This document shows positions 9,848 to 20,926 of a stretch of DNA of 64,000 bases, piece by piece. The notes under the pieces are model-generated. The model did not search any database, was not told the origin of the DNA, and saw nothing but the letters and a program-made list of their open reading frames with translations. Every line of letters starts with the position of its first letter. The first letter of the stretch is position 1. The DNA is taken from the NCBI GenBank assembly GCA_001600415.1, contig BCJX01000023.1, forward strand, positions 170,256-234,255, read 5' to 3'. The position numbers and the translations under genes were made by a program. This stretch comes from Pascua guehoae (lineage: Eukaryota; Basidiomycota; Tremellomycetes; Trichosporonales; Trichosporonaceae).

Positions 9848-12800
9848 TCACATGCCCTCCTCCCCTTCATACATGCTCCCGACGCGGGAGCGCTTGGCGG
9901 GACGATCCGACGCCGGCGACATGGACCGCTCGGGACGCAGGCTGCTGCGCGCGCTGGCGCTGGCGCTCCGGTTCTCGTTCCCGTTGCCGTTCCCGCTGAT
10001 GCCAATGGCGGGGACGAGGCGGTCTGCCATGCTGTCTATTTCGGCCTCGGCGGCAGCGTCGGCGGCGTCGGCGGCGTGGTCGCCGTTGGCGAGGGGCGGG
10101 CTCTGGATCGCGACTTGGTAGGTCACGCCGCCGCCGGCACTTGTTTCGCCGCTTGTCTGGCCGCTACCGGTATTCTCGTCCGAGCTTCCGCTGTCCGCGT
10201 CGGGGTCCTCCATGAGCGCCAGTTGCTGTTTCGAACGCAGTAAATGCACATGCGACCTATTGTCAGCTGGGCATTACGAGGGATGAGACGCACCAATCGT
10301 CCTTGCCGTGTAACCACCGTGCGTTGGCAGGCTCGATCTCGATAGGCGGCGCGTCGCGGTTCGGCGGCGAAGGGATGGTCCAGCCCAGCCTGTCCGAGAG
10401 GTAGGTCACGATCGAGTCGGCGTCGCCGAGGAGGGAGATCTGGGGTCAGCCGGGAGGCGTGCGGGAAGCTACGGGAGTTGGGGGAGAGAGCAGTGTGGTG
10501 TCGTGGTAGGGAATCTAGTTGGTTTCCTTTGTGAAACGCAGTCAAGCCAGTACGTGGAGAAATGGAGGGTTCCACATGGACAACGATGCCAAGCGAGTTC
10601 GTGCTTGGTAAGAACAACGAAAACTCACATCAGGGCGGACATGGGTGACGGGGGTCATGTTGATAAAGATCTGCGGCACAGAGTGCGGGATGTGGGCTGC
10701 GTGGGTTAGCGACTGCTGACAATCTAGGAACCCACAGAGCACCTCGCTAACAGGCGCGACCTTGAGGCTCGTGCCCATGATGACGAGGAGGTCGACCTCT
10801 TCGCGGTCACGGAAGAGGCACTCGTCAAACTCGGTATCGAGCGCCTGGCCAAAGAAGACAATGTCCGGCTGCGGAGGGTCAGATAACGAATCAGAGCTAC
10901 TGCCTGAACGAGTTGGCTCACCTTGATAATGCCAGGCTCCCCGACCCAGTCGGGAATGTCGTCGTCGTCGTCGCTGTCGTCGTCCCATTGCGTCGCCTTG
11001 CCCTTGCCCTTGCCTTTGGCGTTCTTTGTGGACGCGCGGTACGCCTTGATCGCGGCAATCTCTCCGTCACGCTCTGTGCGGCACGCCTCGCAGTATGGTA
11101 TCCGCTGGGACATGATGTATGGCTCGACGACCGAGCCGTCCATCTTGTTCTTACATCGCTGGCGTCAGAGCATGTCCAGGCGGGTTTGCGTACCAGGCAT
11201 GAAGCAGTGCTGAACGATCCTGCGTGTTAGAAGAGCTAACGAAGAGTGAGTCCTAGCTCACCGTGGCATTGCAAGACCTTTGTGACGCCAGCCAGGTTTT
11301 CAAGAGTATCAATATTTTGGGTATAATTACGGAGCAACTAGATGGTCAGCTCAGTCTTCCTTCGACATAACGCACAACTCCACGGTCCTCGAGCAACTTG
11401 ATCCACCGGTGGCATGGGCTCGGCACAAAGTTGCTGGGATAGATCTGCTTCGCAAACGAGCTGTTGTGTGTCAGTGCCCGTGTCCAGGGGTTAGTAGGCA
11501 GCACAGAAAATAGGCTGGGCATGGTGCTGGGTAAACCACTTCCGAGCGCCTGCTCTCCGCTTCCCACCAATGTTTACGCGACGCACTAGAAAACCTCTGG
11601 GTGTTCGCGAAAGTAGGTAATGTCAAACATCTGCTGGGGGTCGTCGAGGTCATACTTTCCCTCTGCCTGGAGCTGGGCGTAGAGACCCGTGGAGGAGCGG
11701 AAATCGGGGATGCCACATGATGTCGAGATTCCGGCGCCCGAGAGGACCATGATGCGCTTGGCATTGCGGAGGAGCTCGACCGCGTCGTCGAGTGAGTTCA
11801 CATGGGAGAGCTTTTCGCGCCGGCGCAGCACGCGCGAGAGGGCGACTTTTGCAAAATTGAGAAGGGCCAGGTCGGGTGTTCCGGGCTCGCGGAGATGTTG
11901 GGGCTTTGCGTCAGCGACATGGTGGGGTCGGTCAGTGGAGGCGGGTGAGTTCTTGGTGGTGTACCCATGTGGTGCGCATGTTTTGTGTGCCGTGTGCCCC
12001 ATGGCTCTCGCAACGGCAATGAGCACAGACAAAGAGTCCAAGATTCCAAGCACTTGTGGCCGGCAGAACAATAACAATACCAAAATGCACCGGGCGCCGC
12101 CCCGAAATGAACCCGGGGGGTCACCAGAAGCATTCACCTCGCCGCACAGACCAGTGCAACTCACAGGCACAGCCCCAATGCTGAGAAGCAGCTTGCGCAG
12201 GCTCTGGCGCGAGCCGTCCGCGCGGAGTGCGAGGTAGGCGCGCAGAAAGTTAACGAGCCCTTGCTCCTTGAGCTGGTCGACGAGCGCGTCCCTCTCCTCG
12301 GATGTGAACCCGTTGTTGGCTGCAGGGATGGTGAGTTGTAGATCTTGTGATCTTGTGAGTATGGTACCGCATGGGTGTGATCGTCACGGGTGGCTTGGCT
12401 GTAGCGGTGCTCTGTAACGATCACAACTCGCCCTGCCCGCCCAGCCCATGGGCGATCACAGCTCATGGCATTGGGGAATGGACAAGCGACGCGATACGAG
12501 TGAGAACACAGTACCGAACAGAGACGGGACGGGCCAAGCGCTCGCTCGCGTAGCTCGAGTCGTGCCGCTCACACCAACCTCCACCAGCCGCTACTGGTTG
12601 CACCATGGCTACAGTACGCCCCTATCACGTCTTCCCTGTCGATAGCCCTCGACAGACTCCCCGTGAGGCGCGTGCGGCCACCTTAAGACCACTCTCAGAC
12701 CCCATCATCCCATCAGACATACCTTCCTCGGCTAGCGCCGCAAACTCGGCGCTGTCCGGGCTTCCCCCGTCCAGGTCCGAGTCAAACTCGTCGCTGTCGA

Positions 12801-12852
12801 CCTGGTACGTGTCTGCGGGCGCGAGGGGTGGGCTCGACGACGACATGGTCAT
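9848..12852 (-). CDS. SIR2: NAD-dependent protein deacetylase, Sir2/Hst1 class
   Basis: Eleven exons (12852-12723, 12319-12165, 11903-11587, 11460-11376, 11337-11262, 11219-11194, 11158-10922, 10868-10736, 10696-10629, 10439-10294, 10256-9848) give 593 residues with every phase closing. The sirtuin core is complete: VLSGAGISTSCGIPDFRSS (about residues 148-166) for NAD binding, NYTQNIDTLE (about 233), the catalytic His in QCHG (254), four zinc cysteines at about 262, 265, 285 and 288 (CLRC and CEAC), PDIVFFGQ (343) and GTSL (374). An N-terminal helical block (FTSEERDALVDQLKEQGLVN) and the zinc-module insertion rich in Asp/Lys match the nuclear Sir2/Hst1/SIRT1 class. The C-terminal 130 residues are Ser/Glu/Ala-rich and disordered. 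Expected role: histone deacetylation and silencing. Whether it is SIR2 or HST1 by orthology cannot be settled here. Confidence 0.93.
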
Positions 12853-15071
12853 GGGCGCGGGGGTATGGGTTGTTGTTGTTGTTCTGCCTCTTTTGTTGGT
12901 TTGGTTGCCACCTTGGGTCGAGCGTAGCGTTGACGACGGGGCGTGGGTTTGTGGGAGGTAGAGTTTAGGCAAATGATAACAAGCGACGCGCGAGAAGAGA
13001 TTGGTTGGAAATACACAACAATGGATCCATGGCAGCTGCTGTAATTCCAGCAAAACGCTGTGGTGACCAGGCACGTGGTGCACGTGGGAAAGATGCCGTC
13101 ACACCACAGGCAGCTTTGGCTATGTGCATGCCTTGTTCGCCACACAATTCTGCTTGCTTTTCACGCACGCCATGGGCTATGCAGTATGAGCAGCATGATG
13201 GCGTGGGCAGCATGGTGGACATGGTGTGCACGGTGGCGTTGTGGCGGTTAATGATATTATTGTGCCATTGTGAACAATGTGACCAGCAGGCGATCGGTCT
13301 CTGGGGCACGTCGTGCGTCGTGCTAGGATCATGTGCAGACATGCAACCGTCTATTGTAATCACAGACACTCTTGAGTTATCTTTTTAGGCACTAGACTGA
13401 TACCACACGCCCGTGTCTCGTCCGGCTGTTGTGCATGCCCGTGCTCATGTTACGTGACCATTGCAACAGCCTGCCAAGCTGCCACCCTGCCAGGTGCCAC
13501 CATGCCACCGAACGGCCCGTTACAGAATTGGACCAGCGCTAGCTAGCGAAGGTGGCGAGACAACAACGAGATCAACAGATTTTGCTTCGTGGAGCCGGCC
13601 GGCTCGGTTGGTAGATCGGTACACGGCGGCAACTGGCACGCGGTACGGTTGCACCGGACCTGGCGGCCTGGCGGTTGGCCCGGCTCGGCGCCGGCGCCGG
13701 TGGCACATGGCAGGGGGCCGCTGCGTACGGCATATGGCACTGTTGACGGCACTGGGCGGCAAAACAAAAGAATACAAAAAAACTGACTAAATGCACACTT
13801 GGTGGAAAATGGCGTCGATCCGAGGGTTCCGAGTTTCCGTTCCCCCGCGCCAAAAGCCGGTTCTTGAGCGCAATCAATCGGTGCGTGTTCCGTGTATCCG
13901 TCCGTGTGGGTGGGGGGGGGGCATATGTCCTGTCCCATCGCCGTTCCATCGGGGACGGACGTGGACGTGGATCGCACGCTTACGGTTTCCGCTCGCTTGC
14001 GGGTTGTTCCTGCGATCCTGGTCCTGCTCCCCCTCTCCCCCTTGCCCCCTCCTCCCTATGATGGTGCAATTGCGCTGATGGCACGGGGCGGTGGTGGCGT
14101 GGGTCACGCACACTGATCGCTTACCTACTTGTGTACTACCAGGGGCAAAAGGTTCGCGCGGTCGCAACATTCGGCGGCGAGTCATGGTTGGCTGTGCCAC
14201 CTGACTTTGATTAAAACGCCCCTTTTGTTCAGTTTTGAAAGACCACCTCGGTCAGTGTGTGGTGGTGCATCCGTCTTGGTATGCGATCCGTATCCATACA
14301 GATTCTCACTACTATTATTGGTCCCGATCCTATCGTCACATCCCCCAGGCCATGTACTGTACTTGTGTCTGGCCGCGCCTATCCGCGCCGGGCATCGCCA
14401 TCGCATCATCCTCATGAGCATCATCATCATCTGCATCTACAAGACATCTGTATCTCGGTGGTGGGCACGATGACGCACGAGGCATTATCCGGCCACATCA
14501 TCGCATGACCCAGATTGCATTGCTGCGACCCCAAGCCACCTGGTCACTTCTTTTGCGATACCACATGCCCTAGCGTGCTAGCGTCACATCACATGCATCC
14601 TTTGTCTGCCGAACTAAGATCCAGACCCTTTGTCAGACGCAATGCCACACCATACCGAACAGACTTGTTGTTCCCACTTGTCCTTGGCTGCCTTGGCATG
14701 TGCCAGCATGCGCCAGCATGCACCAGCTGATTGCTCCTAGCCCGGCGGATTAGCCCGCCACCGGCGTGCCTACCGATTTTAGCGGCACGTTTGCTGCCTT
14801 CCCCCCACGCCACGCTCGCCTCGCCTCGCCTCGCTCCGATAATCACCCGGAAACCCCAACCAATGCGCCTAATATCAATATGCCGGTCCGCGCGGAGCGC
14901 AACGACATGCCCGCTGGATCGCTTGCCCCACTGCAAAAAAGCTCATGTTCCGTGTTAGTTTGAGGTGGTGTCTGGTGGCCGCCAAGTGCCAAAAAGTGAA
15001 TGCACAAAGGGGTTGGTGCGGTCTAAGAGGGAGGGGGGGAGGGTTGGAGCGTTATTAGGGTGACCAGAAGN

Positions 15072-15106
<35 letters not shown>

Positions 15107-17078
15107 CGTTTGCGAGTAGGCGCTGTTTGGGTTGGAGCTTGGCATTCGAGATTGTCTGCATGGACGCAATGAGGCGTTCGGGGGTTGTGTTAGGATCGTT
15201 TGTTGCAAAGGATTAGGATCATTGATCATTGGACCTATATGCGTGCCTGCCTAGCATGCGTAGCCCCCCAACCCACTCCACCACCACCCCAACTCGGTGG
15301 TTTGTCAAGTGATTGGCCGATGGGCTTTGAGGCCGCGGGCGTATTGGCTCAACCGGCCGGCGGGCGGCGGGAGCGCGGGGGCGCGGGGGGCGCGGGCAAC
15401 TTTTGGTGGCTGTGGGTGGCGGTTTCTAGATTCTCACAGTCGACGAGATACAGACAGCTAGACAGACACAGACCGACACTTTACTTTTGCCGTGACCGTG
15501 ACCGAATGTAGTTTTTGGTGTGGCCGTGGGCCGGTGGGTGGGTGGGTGGGGGGCGTCATGTCGGTCATACCCCCCCCCCCCCCCCCCTTGTACCCTGCAT
15601 GTCAATCGCCTCTTTGTCGCCTCGGCTCGATCTATACCTTTGGGTCCTGGTCCTGGTCCTTTGCCCCTTGCTTCCCCCTCCCCTGGAGACAGAACCCACC
15701 ACCTCCCTCCCTTGCATATGGTTATTCCCCGATGGGCACCCAGACCGAACCTCGTAGGTCGTTGGCCCGTACAAGGTTGCCCCTGCTCCGAATCGTGGCG
15801 CTGCCCGGTCTTGTGGCCGGAAGACCGGGCGCGCCAGGCCCAAACCCCGTTGCCCGTTGGGACCTGGTTGGTGTGTGTGTGTGTGTTGCCGCGTCGCAGT
15901 AATCAACAGCGCAGTCAGGATAGCGAGCGCTGGTTGCTGGCTGGCTGGCTGGTCAGTTCGTCAGTTCCGGGGCGGCGCACAAACGCACGCACGCACGCAC
16001 GCATGCCCGCGACGCACGCAATTCGCGCGACGCAAACGCACGCCCACACGCATGCATGCATGCATGCATGCAGTCTGTCTGGATTGTTTTGTCAAGATTG
16101 CACGCGTACATGCCTCGGGAGAAACGCTCCAGGTGGTGCCTCACTCCCTTGCGCCTCGTCTCGAAATCAAGCAGAATAATGCACACGCATGGGATCCCAT
16201 GGGCCCCGATCCGGCCATTATTTTGCACCACACCATGACATGGCATGCACCACCCACTACTGGCCACTGGGCCCACTGGCCGACCGACCGACCGACCGAC
16301 CCAGGACCCACCCACACTAGAACCCATGACCATGCTGCTGGGTGCCGCTGCTGCCGCAGCTCGCCGATGGCTGAATACCGCCTGAACGCCGCCGGCCGCT
16401 CCGGATTACTGTTCCGAGTCTCCAAGTGATCCACCTGATCCAGTAGTGATCCAGCAGTTGATCCAGTGACTGCATGGCGTCGTTGGTCAACTGCCAGTTG
16501 GCAAAGCCCAAAGCACCCAGCAGCTTTGATCATTGTACACAGTTCCAGTAGTTGCTCCAACTCTGGAGCGACCTGCTCACATCATCACATTTCTGTCTAG
16601 CATACACACCACACTACACCACACCACACCCGCCCGCACCTGCAGCCCACCCAGCCAAATCTACAATCATCAATCACCCGACCCACCCCCTACCCAACTA
16701 CCCCCCCCATCACCGAACCACCCCGAGGACCGCTGTATCACTTGTCGCCCACTCGCCCACTGGTTGTCCAACCCGTGTCACCTTTTGGTGGTCGCTCGCA
16801 CCTTTGGCCCGTCACCCATCACCCCCACCGACCCCACCCCCACCCCCACACTCTACGCGCGCGCGGCACCTTCCTTGCCTTCGTTGCCTTCCCTTTCTTC
16901 CTTTGCCTTTATCGGCCCAATTCGTCATTTCATTTCCTCGACTTGCACACCTTGCCTCCTTCCTTCCCCCCCTTTACCCAAACACATCTTTAACCTCTAC
17001 TCTTCCACCAGTATTGCTTGTTCATCTTCCAACTCGACCTCGACCAACACCCCCCCCACCACCCACGTCGCCGCCCTC
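12853..17078. other. 4.2-kb region without recognised gene, upstream of Gln-rich protein
   Basis: Both strands carry only short or biased frames; none shows a family motif or a chain of exons. Features seen: one N plus a 35-G run at 15071-15106, an 18-C run at 15570-15587, an ACGC tract at 15982-16004, a CATG tract at 16049-16072, and a pyrimidine-rich stretch from about 16600 that looks like the leader of the gene at 17079. It could hold a long regulatory region or non-coding RNA; nothing proves either. Confidence 0.5.
15071..15106. repeat. Poly-G run with an ambiguous base
   Basis: One N followed by 35 G. The N marks a place where sequence was uncertain, so the true run length is unknown. 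Confidence 0.9.
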
Positions 17079-19667
17079 ATGGGCAGCAACCCTCCCATTA
17101 GGGCTGTGCCCTTTCAACAAGCCCAGCCATCGGTGCACATTGCGCGGTTTCTCAAGCGAACACTGCCATATGCCCACGAGCACCGTCGCCGCGGCCTCGA
17201 CTACTTTCGTCGCTCTCGACAAGGTGGCGACGTCTTGCTCCCCGAAGACTGGGACCTCAATGTCGCGTACGGCAACGAAGATCTTGCCGCTGCGGCCGCA
17301 GCCGTCGCAAAGGCAGTGTCGTCGTCACACGGCGGCGGCTCTGGTTCGTTCGCTTCCGCGTCTTCCTCGACCATTTCCCCCACCACCCCGGCAGGACTTG
17401 GCAACATGTCGCCAATGTCCCTGGCTGCGTTTGCTTCGCTCGCCGCACAAAGGGAGGGGCGCGGGCAAAGGGTACCAAATTTGGTGGTGCGAGGAGGTGG
17501 TGCAGTGAAAACAATAGACGGAGAGCGTGGGAAGCACGGGCTCCGCAATGCGCGACGCAACCTGGATCCCTACCCTCACATCCCTCATCAACGCGTCGTC
17601 GCACATGGCGATCTCATGAGCCATGGCCCCGCCGCCACCCCTGTGACCGCCTCACCCGATCGCAGTTTTCTCCAGAACATCGGCAACCTTGGCCTTCCGA
17701 CCACCTCGACGCCCGCTCGGCCATCGCCGGCTACCCCGTCGAGCTCAATGCCCATGTTCCCGGTCCCCACCCTATCCTTACAGGGTACGTCTTCGCATGG
17801 TTGGTTTGTGGCGAACCATTTCACTGACAGCATGTACAGAGCAGTTGATGGCCATGTTTGGCGTCAATAATTTCCACGAGTTGCAGGCCGCGGCCCGAGC
17901 GCATCACGCGACTCGGCAACGCATGCTGGCATTACAGCAGCAAAAGGCTACATCGCCTTCTGCACCGGTCGTCGCAGAACCAGCAAAGGCGGCTTCCCCG
18001 CCTACCGATCAGCGCGACGGAAGCGGCGGCGGTGCGCGCGTCAAATCTGATTCGGTCCAGGCGGGGGCCGGTCGCTTGACTGTGAGTGTCACAAACTTGT
18101 GTGGGTCGGGTTGGCCGCTAACAGGAAACAGCTTGCGCCGGCGGCTGGAATCTTTGCGCGTGGCGTCGCATCGCAGCCCCTCAAGGTAGCTCAGGGAGAC
18201 GCCGAGCCACTTCGCAACCCGGCCGCAACTGTGGCATTTGACGAGAATCGCTTCCTTGGCATCGGTCGATTGCCCTCGCCACACCCCCCTGCTGGCGACC
18301 GCCCGACGGCGACGGCAGCTCCGGTGTCTGCAGCACCGCCGCCGTTTCCGTTCCCTACCCAACAGGCAACCCCGCAGACGCAACGCATGACGACTGCGTC
18401 GACGGCGCAGCAGCAGCGCACCCTGCCGACCTTTGACATTGCGCGCCATGCCGATCCCTTAGCGGCCGTCCCCGACGCATTCCTGTCTCAGCCAGTTGGC
18501 CCCAATTGGTCGCATCTGTTTCAACAACTGGACGCCACGCAACAACCCCAGTCGGCCCCGCCACAGCTTCAAGGCCAGGTATCGCCAGTCGGTGCTGGGG
18601 CCCACTTGCGTGCCCCCAACTTTGGCCAGCGCTCGCCTACGCCGCATGGCATGCCGTCGAGCGCCGCCGCTACCGTCCAATGGTCCAACTGGGCCAACAA
18701 TGCGTCATCGACCATGACAGCTGGACAGCAGCAGCAGGCTGACCCGTCGTCCGCTGGTGGTGGTGCCCACTCGCCCGCCGACCAGTTCTCGCCATCGCGA
18801 CTGTCCCAGAACCGGCTCCAAGGCTGGTCCCCGATCCCCGCCGCGTATGCGGTTCCGGGCGCGACCAACGGAAACGGAAACGGAGGCGGTAATGGTAACA
18901 CAAACGGCAACGCTGCCAGCCCCAACGGCACGCTGCGCGCCGTCTCAGCCGACGAGCAACGCTGGGAGCAGCAGTTTGGAACCGACTGGTACCGTCCAGT
19001 ATCTGCACCTCCGCAACCGTCGTTTGTCATCTCCAACGAGCTCGGCGGCGACATGTGGGCGGACATGGCCAACGCCGCCGCCAATGCGACTCCCGTCCAG
19101 TCGCCCACCGGGCGTCCGGGGACGCAGGACCGCGCCCAACCAGCGCAGCAGCATCAGCAGCAGCAGCAGGACTCGTCGTCGATCCCGGCCGCCGACTGGA
19201 TCCTCGCCGCCCCGAGCCCATGCAATGTTGACGGCACACGTCCGAACGACCCCGCCTACGACTCGACGGCGACGGGCTCGTTTCTGCCTACGCCAGAGTC
19301 GACAAACTACCAGCCCTACTCGCCGTTTGGCGTCGACACGGGCGCAAGTGTCGGGCGCCACGCCGCCCCTGCGCCGTACAGCTACGGCCAGCCTGCGGAC
19401 AAGGCCGGCCTCGACCTCGCGGGCAAGCTGCCTGCACCGGCAAGGTCGCCCAACCCCAGCGCCTGCTCGCCGTTTGATCTCGGCGCGTCGCCATTTGGTG
19501 CACTCGACGCCAACTCGCCCCCGGCGTTTGGCCTCGACGCGTTTGGCTTTGACTCGCTCCTCGACCCGACATTTGCGTCACTCGAGCCGCAGCACCAAGC
19601 CCAGCACCAGACCAAAACGCAGCACGCGTTTGCCCAACGCGTGAACTCGCCCCGTGCCCCGTTCTAA
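17079..19667 (+). CDS. Large Gln/Asn/Ser-rich protein of unknown function
   Basis: Three exons (17079-17784, 17840-18081, 18132-19667) splice to 827 residues, phases closing. The N-terminus (VHIARFLKRTLPYAHEHRRR and GLDYFRRSRQGGDVLLPEDW, about residues 20-65) is compact and basic and looks folded. A second compact element follows exon 2: EQLMAMFGVNNFHELQAAAR. The remaining 550 residues are disordered, with poly-Gln, a Gly/Asn repeat near residue 520, and a hydrophobic/acidic C-terminal part repeating F-G-x-D/L elements (SPFDLGASPFGALD, FGLDAFGFDSLLDPTF). Such FD-rich tails behave as activation domains in many fungal regulators, so a transcription regulator is a reasonable guess, but no DNA-binding domain is recognised. 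Long leader sequence upstream fits a regulated gene. Confidence 0.8.
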
Positions 19668-20926
19668 AATCACTACTGGTTAATCTCACGTTCCGGTCGT
19701 CTTGTCCGGGTTTCCCGGATCCCCGCAGGGAGTCGTCCAACTCGTTCCGCACATCCGCAACTCGCGCACCCACACCACCACCTAGCGCCATTTTTTCTCC
19801 TCCATTCCGCCCCCGACGTCACTGGCGGGCGGCCACGCAGCACGCTCCCATTCACGGTCTCATTCAAGTGCACGCCCCAAAAATGTCCTGTCCGTTCTCC
19901 ATTTCTCTCTCACATGGCCTCATTTCGCCCATCGCCCTGTTGTCATTGTCGCATGTGCAAAGTAGTGTATCCAGACTCTCCCCCTCATAACCCACGTTCT
20001 TGTCACAATTGCATAGTTTACAACCATCCATGTCAAATGTCGTTTGGGGGAACATGTTGGTGCTCGTGTCGGTGCAATGACGGGGTCGGGGTAGCCGAAG
20101 CGAGCAGTCCCGAGATCTAGCCGAGCGGGGCCGGGCCCAAGCCGTGGAGCAAGGCCGTGGCGATCTCTTGTGAATGTGCGACGTACGACCTCGACCTCAA
20201 ACGAGCCTCCGCCCAGTCTCAGCCCCAGCCCCAGCCCCAGCCCCAGCCCCAGCCCAAACACCGAGTTGCATCCGCCGACCGCGTGAATCTCCGCTCGTGG
20301 ATCCCCGCATCGTCCGGAGTCGCAGCTCGGTCATGTGCGCGACCTCGTGCCTGTCGCCGGCATCTGGGACTGGGAGGGCCCCGGCCGCCGGGGGCAGTGG
20401 GCAGTATCGTTCCTGACTAGTGTTTACATAAAACACGCGCGTCACGGCCCGTTCCTTGGAACTGTACAGTTCCTGTCTCTATGTCCGTCACCGTCACCAT
20501 CTACGCGCGTCCTCGCTACGCGCGACCGTGTCCACGCACGTCCATGCGCGCCTGGCATGTGTCGACCCATTCATCAGATCTAGACAACCAAAGTACCAAG
20601 TGCTACTGTACACGTCGAGAATGTGGGGCTGGCGGATCGAGACTGAGCGAGAACTAGAGTAGGCAAGACCGGAAAGACCGGGCAGCCGGGCAGTCGAGCC
20701 GTCGAGCAGTCGAGCAGTCGAGCAGTCGAGGCTGAGACGGACCGAGGCCGTGCGAGTCGTGCGAGAGACTGAGCGACGACTCTTAATTGTTCCAGTGTAC
20801 GCCCACGGTGTCCCCTGTGCGGACGGGCACGACGGCCCACCTCTTGAGTGCCGGTTCTGCCCAACCAAGCACGCCGTATCGACGCAACCAAGCCTGAGCC
20901 CAAGCACATTTCTAACCCAGAACCTT
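19668..20926. other. Convergent intergenic 1.26 kb with two short tandem repeats
   Basis: Lies between the stops of the Gln-rich gene (+) and PEP7 (-). It holds a CCCCAG hexamer array (about 20218-20255) and an 8-bp GTCGAGCA array (about 20695-20731). No coding sequence recognised. Confidence 0.6.
20218..20255. repeat. CCCCAG hexamer array
   Basis: About six tandem copies of CCCCAG in the 3' spacer between the Gln-rich gene and PEP7. Confidence 0.9.

Noticed and set aside
8919..10121. 400-codon plus frame with a hydrophobic stretch (about codons 148-170)
   Set aside because: Runs into the SIR2 coding exon antisense, and has no family resemblance; the hydrophobic patch alone is weak evidence.
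18757..19644. 295-codon Arg/Thr/Pro-rich plus frame inside the Gln-rich gene
   Set aside because: Alternative frame of the same exon; the 18132-19667 frame keeps phase with upstream exons and has a balanced composition.
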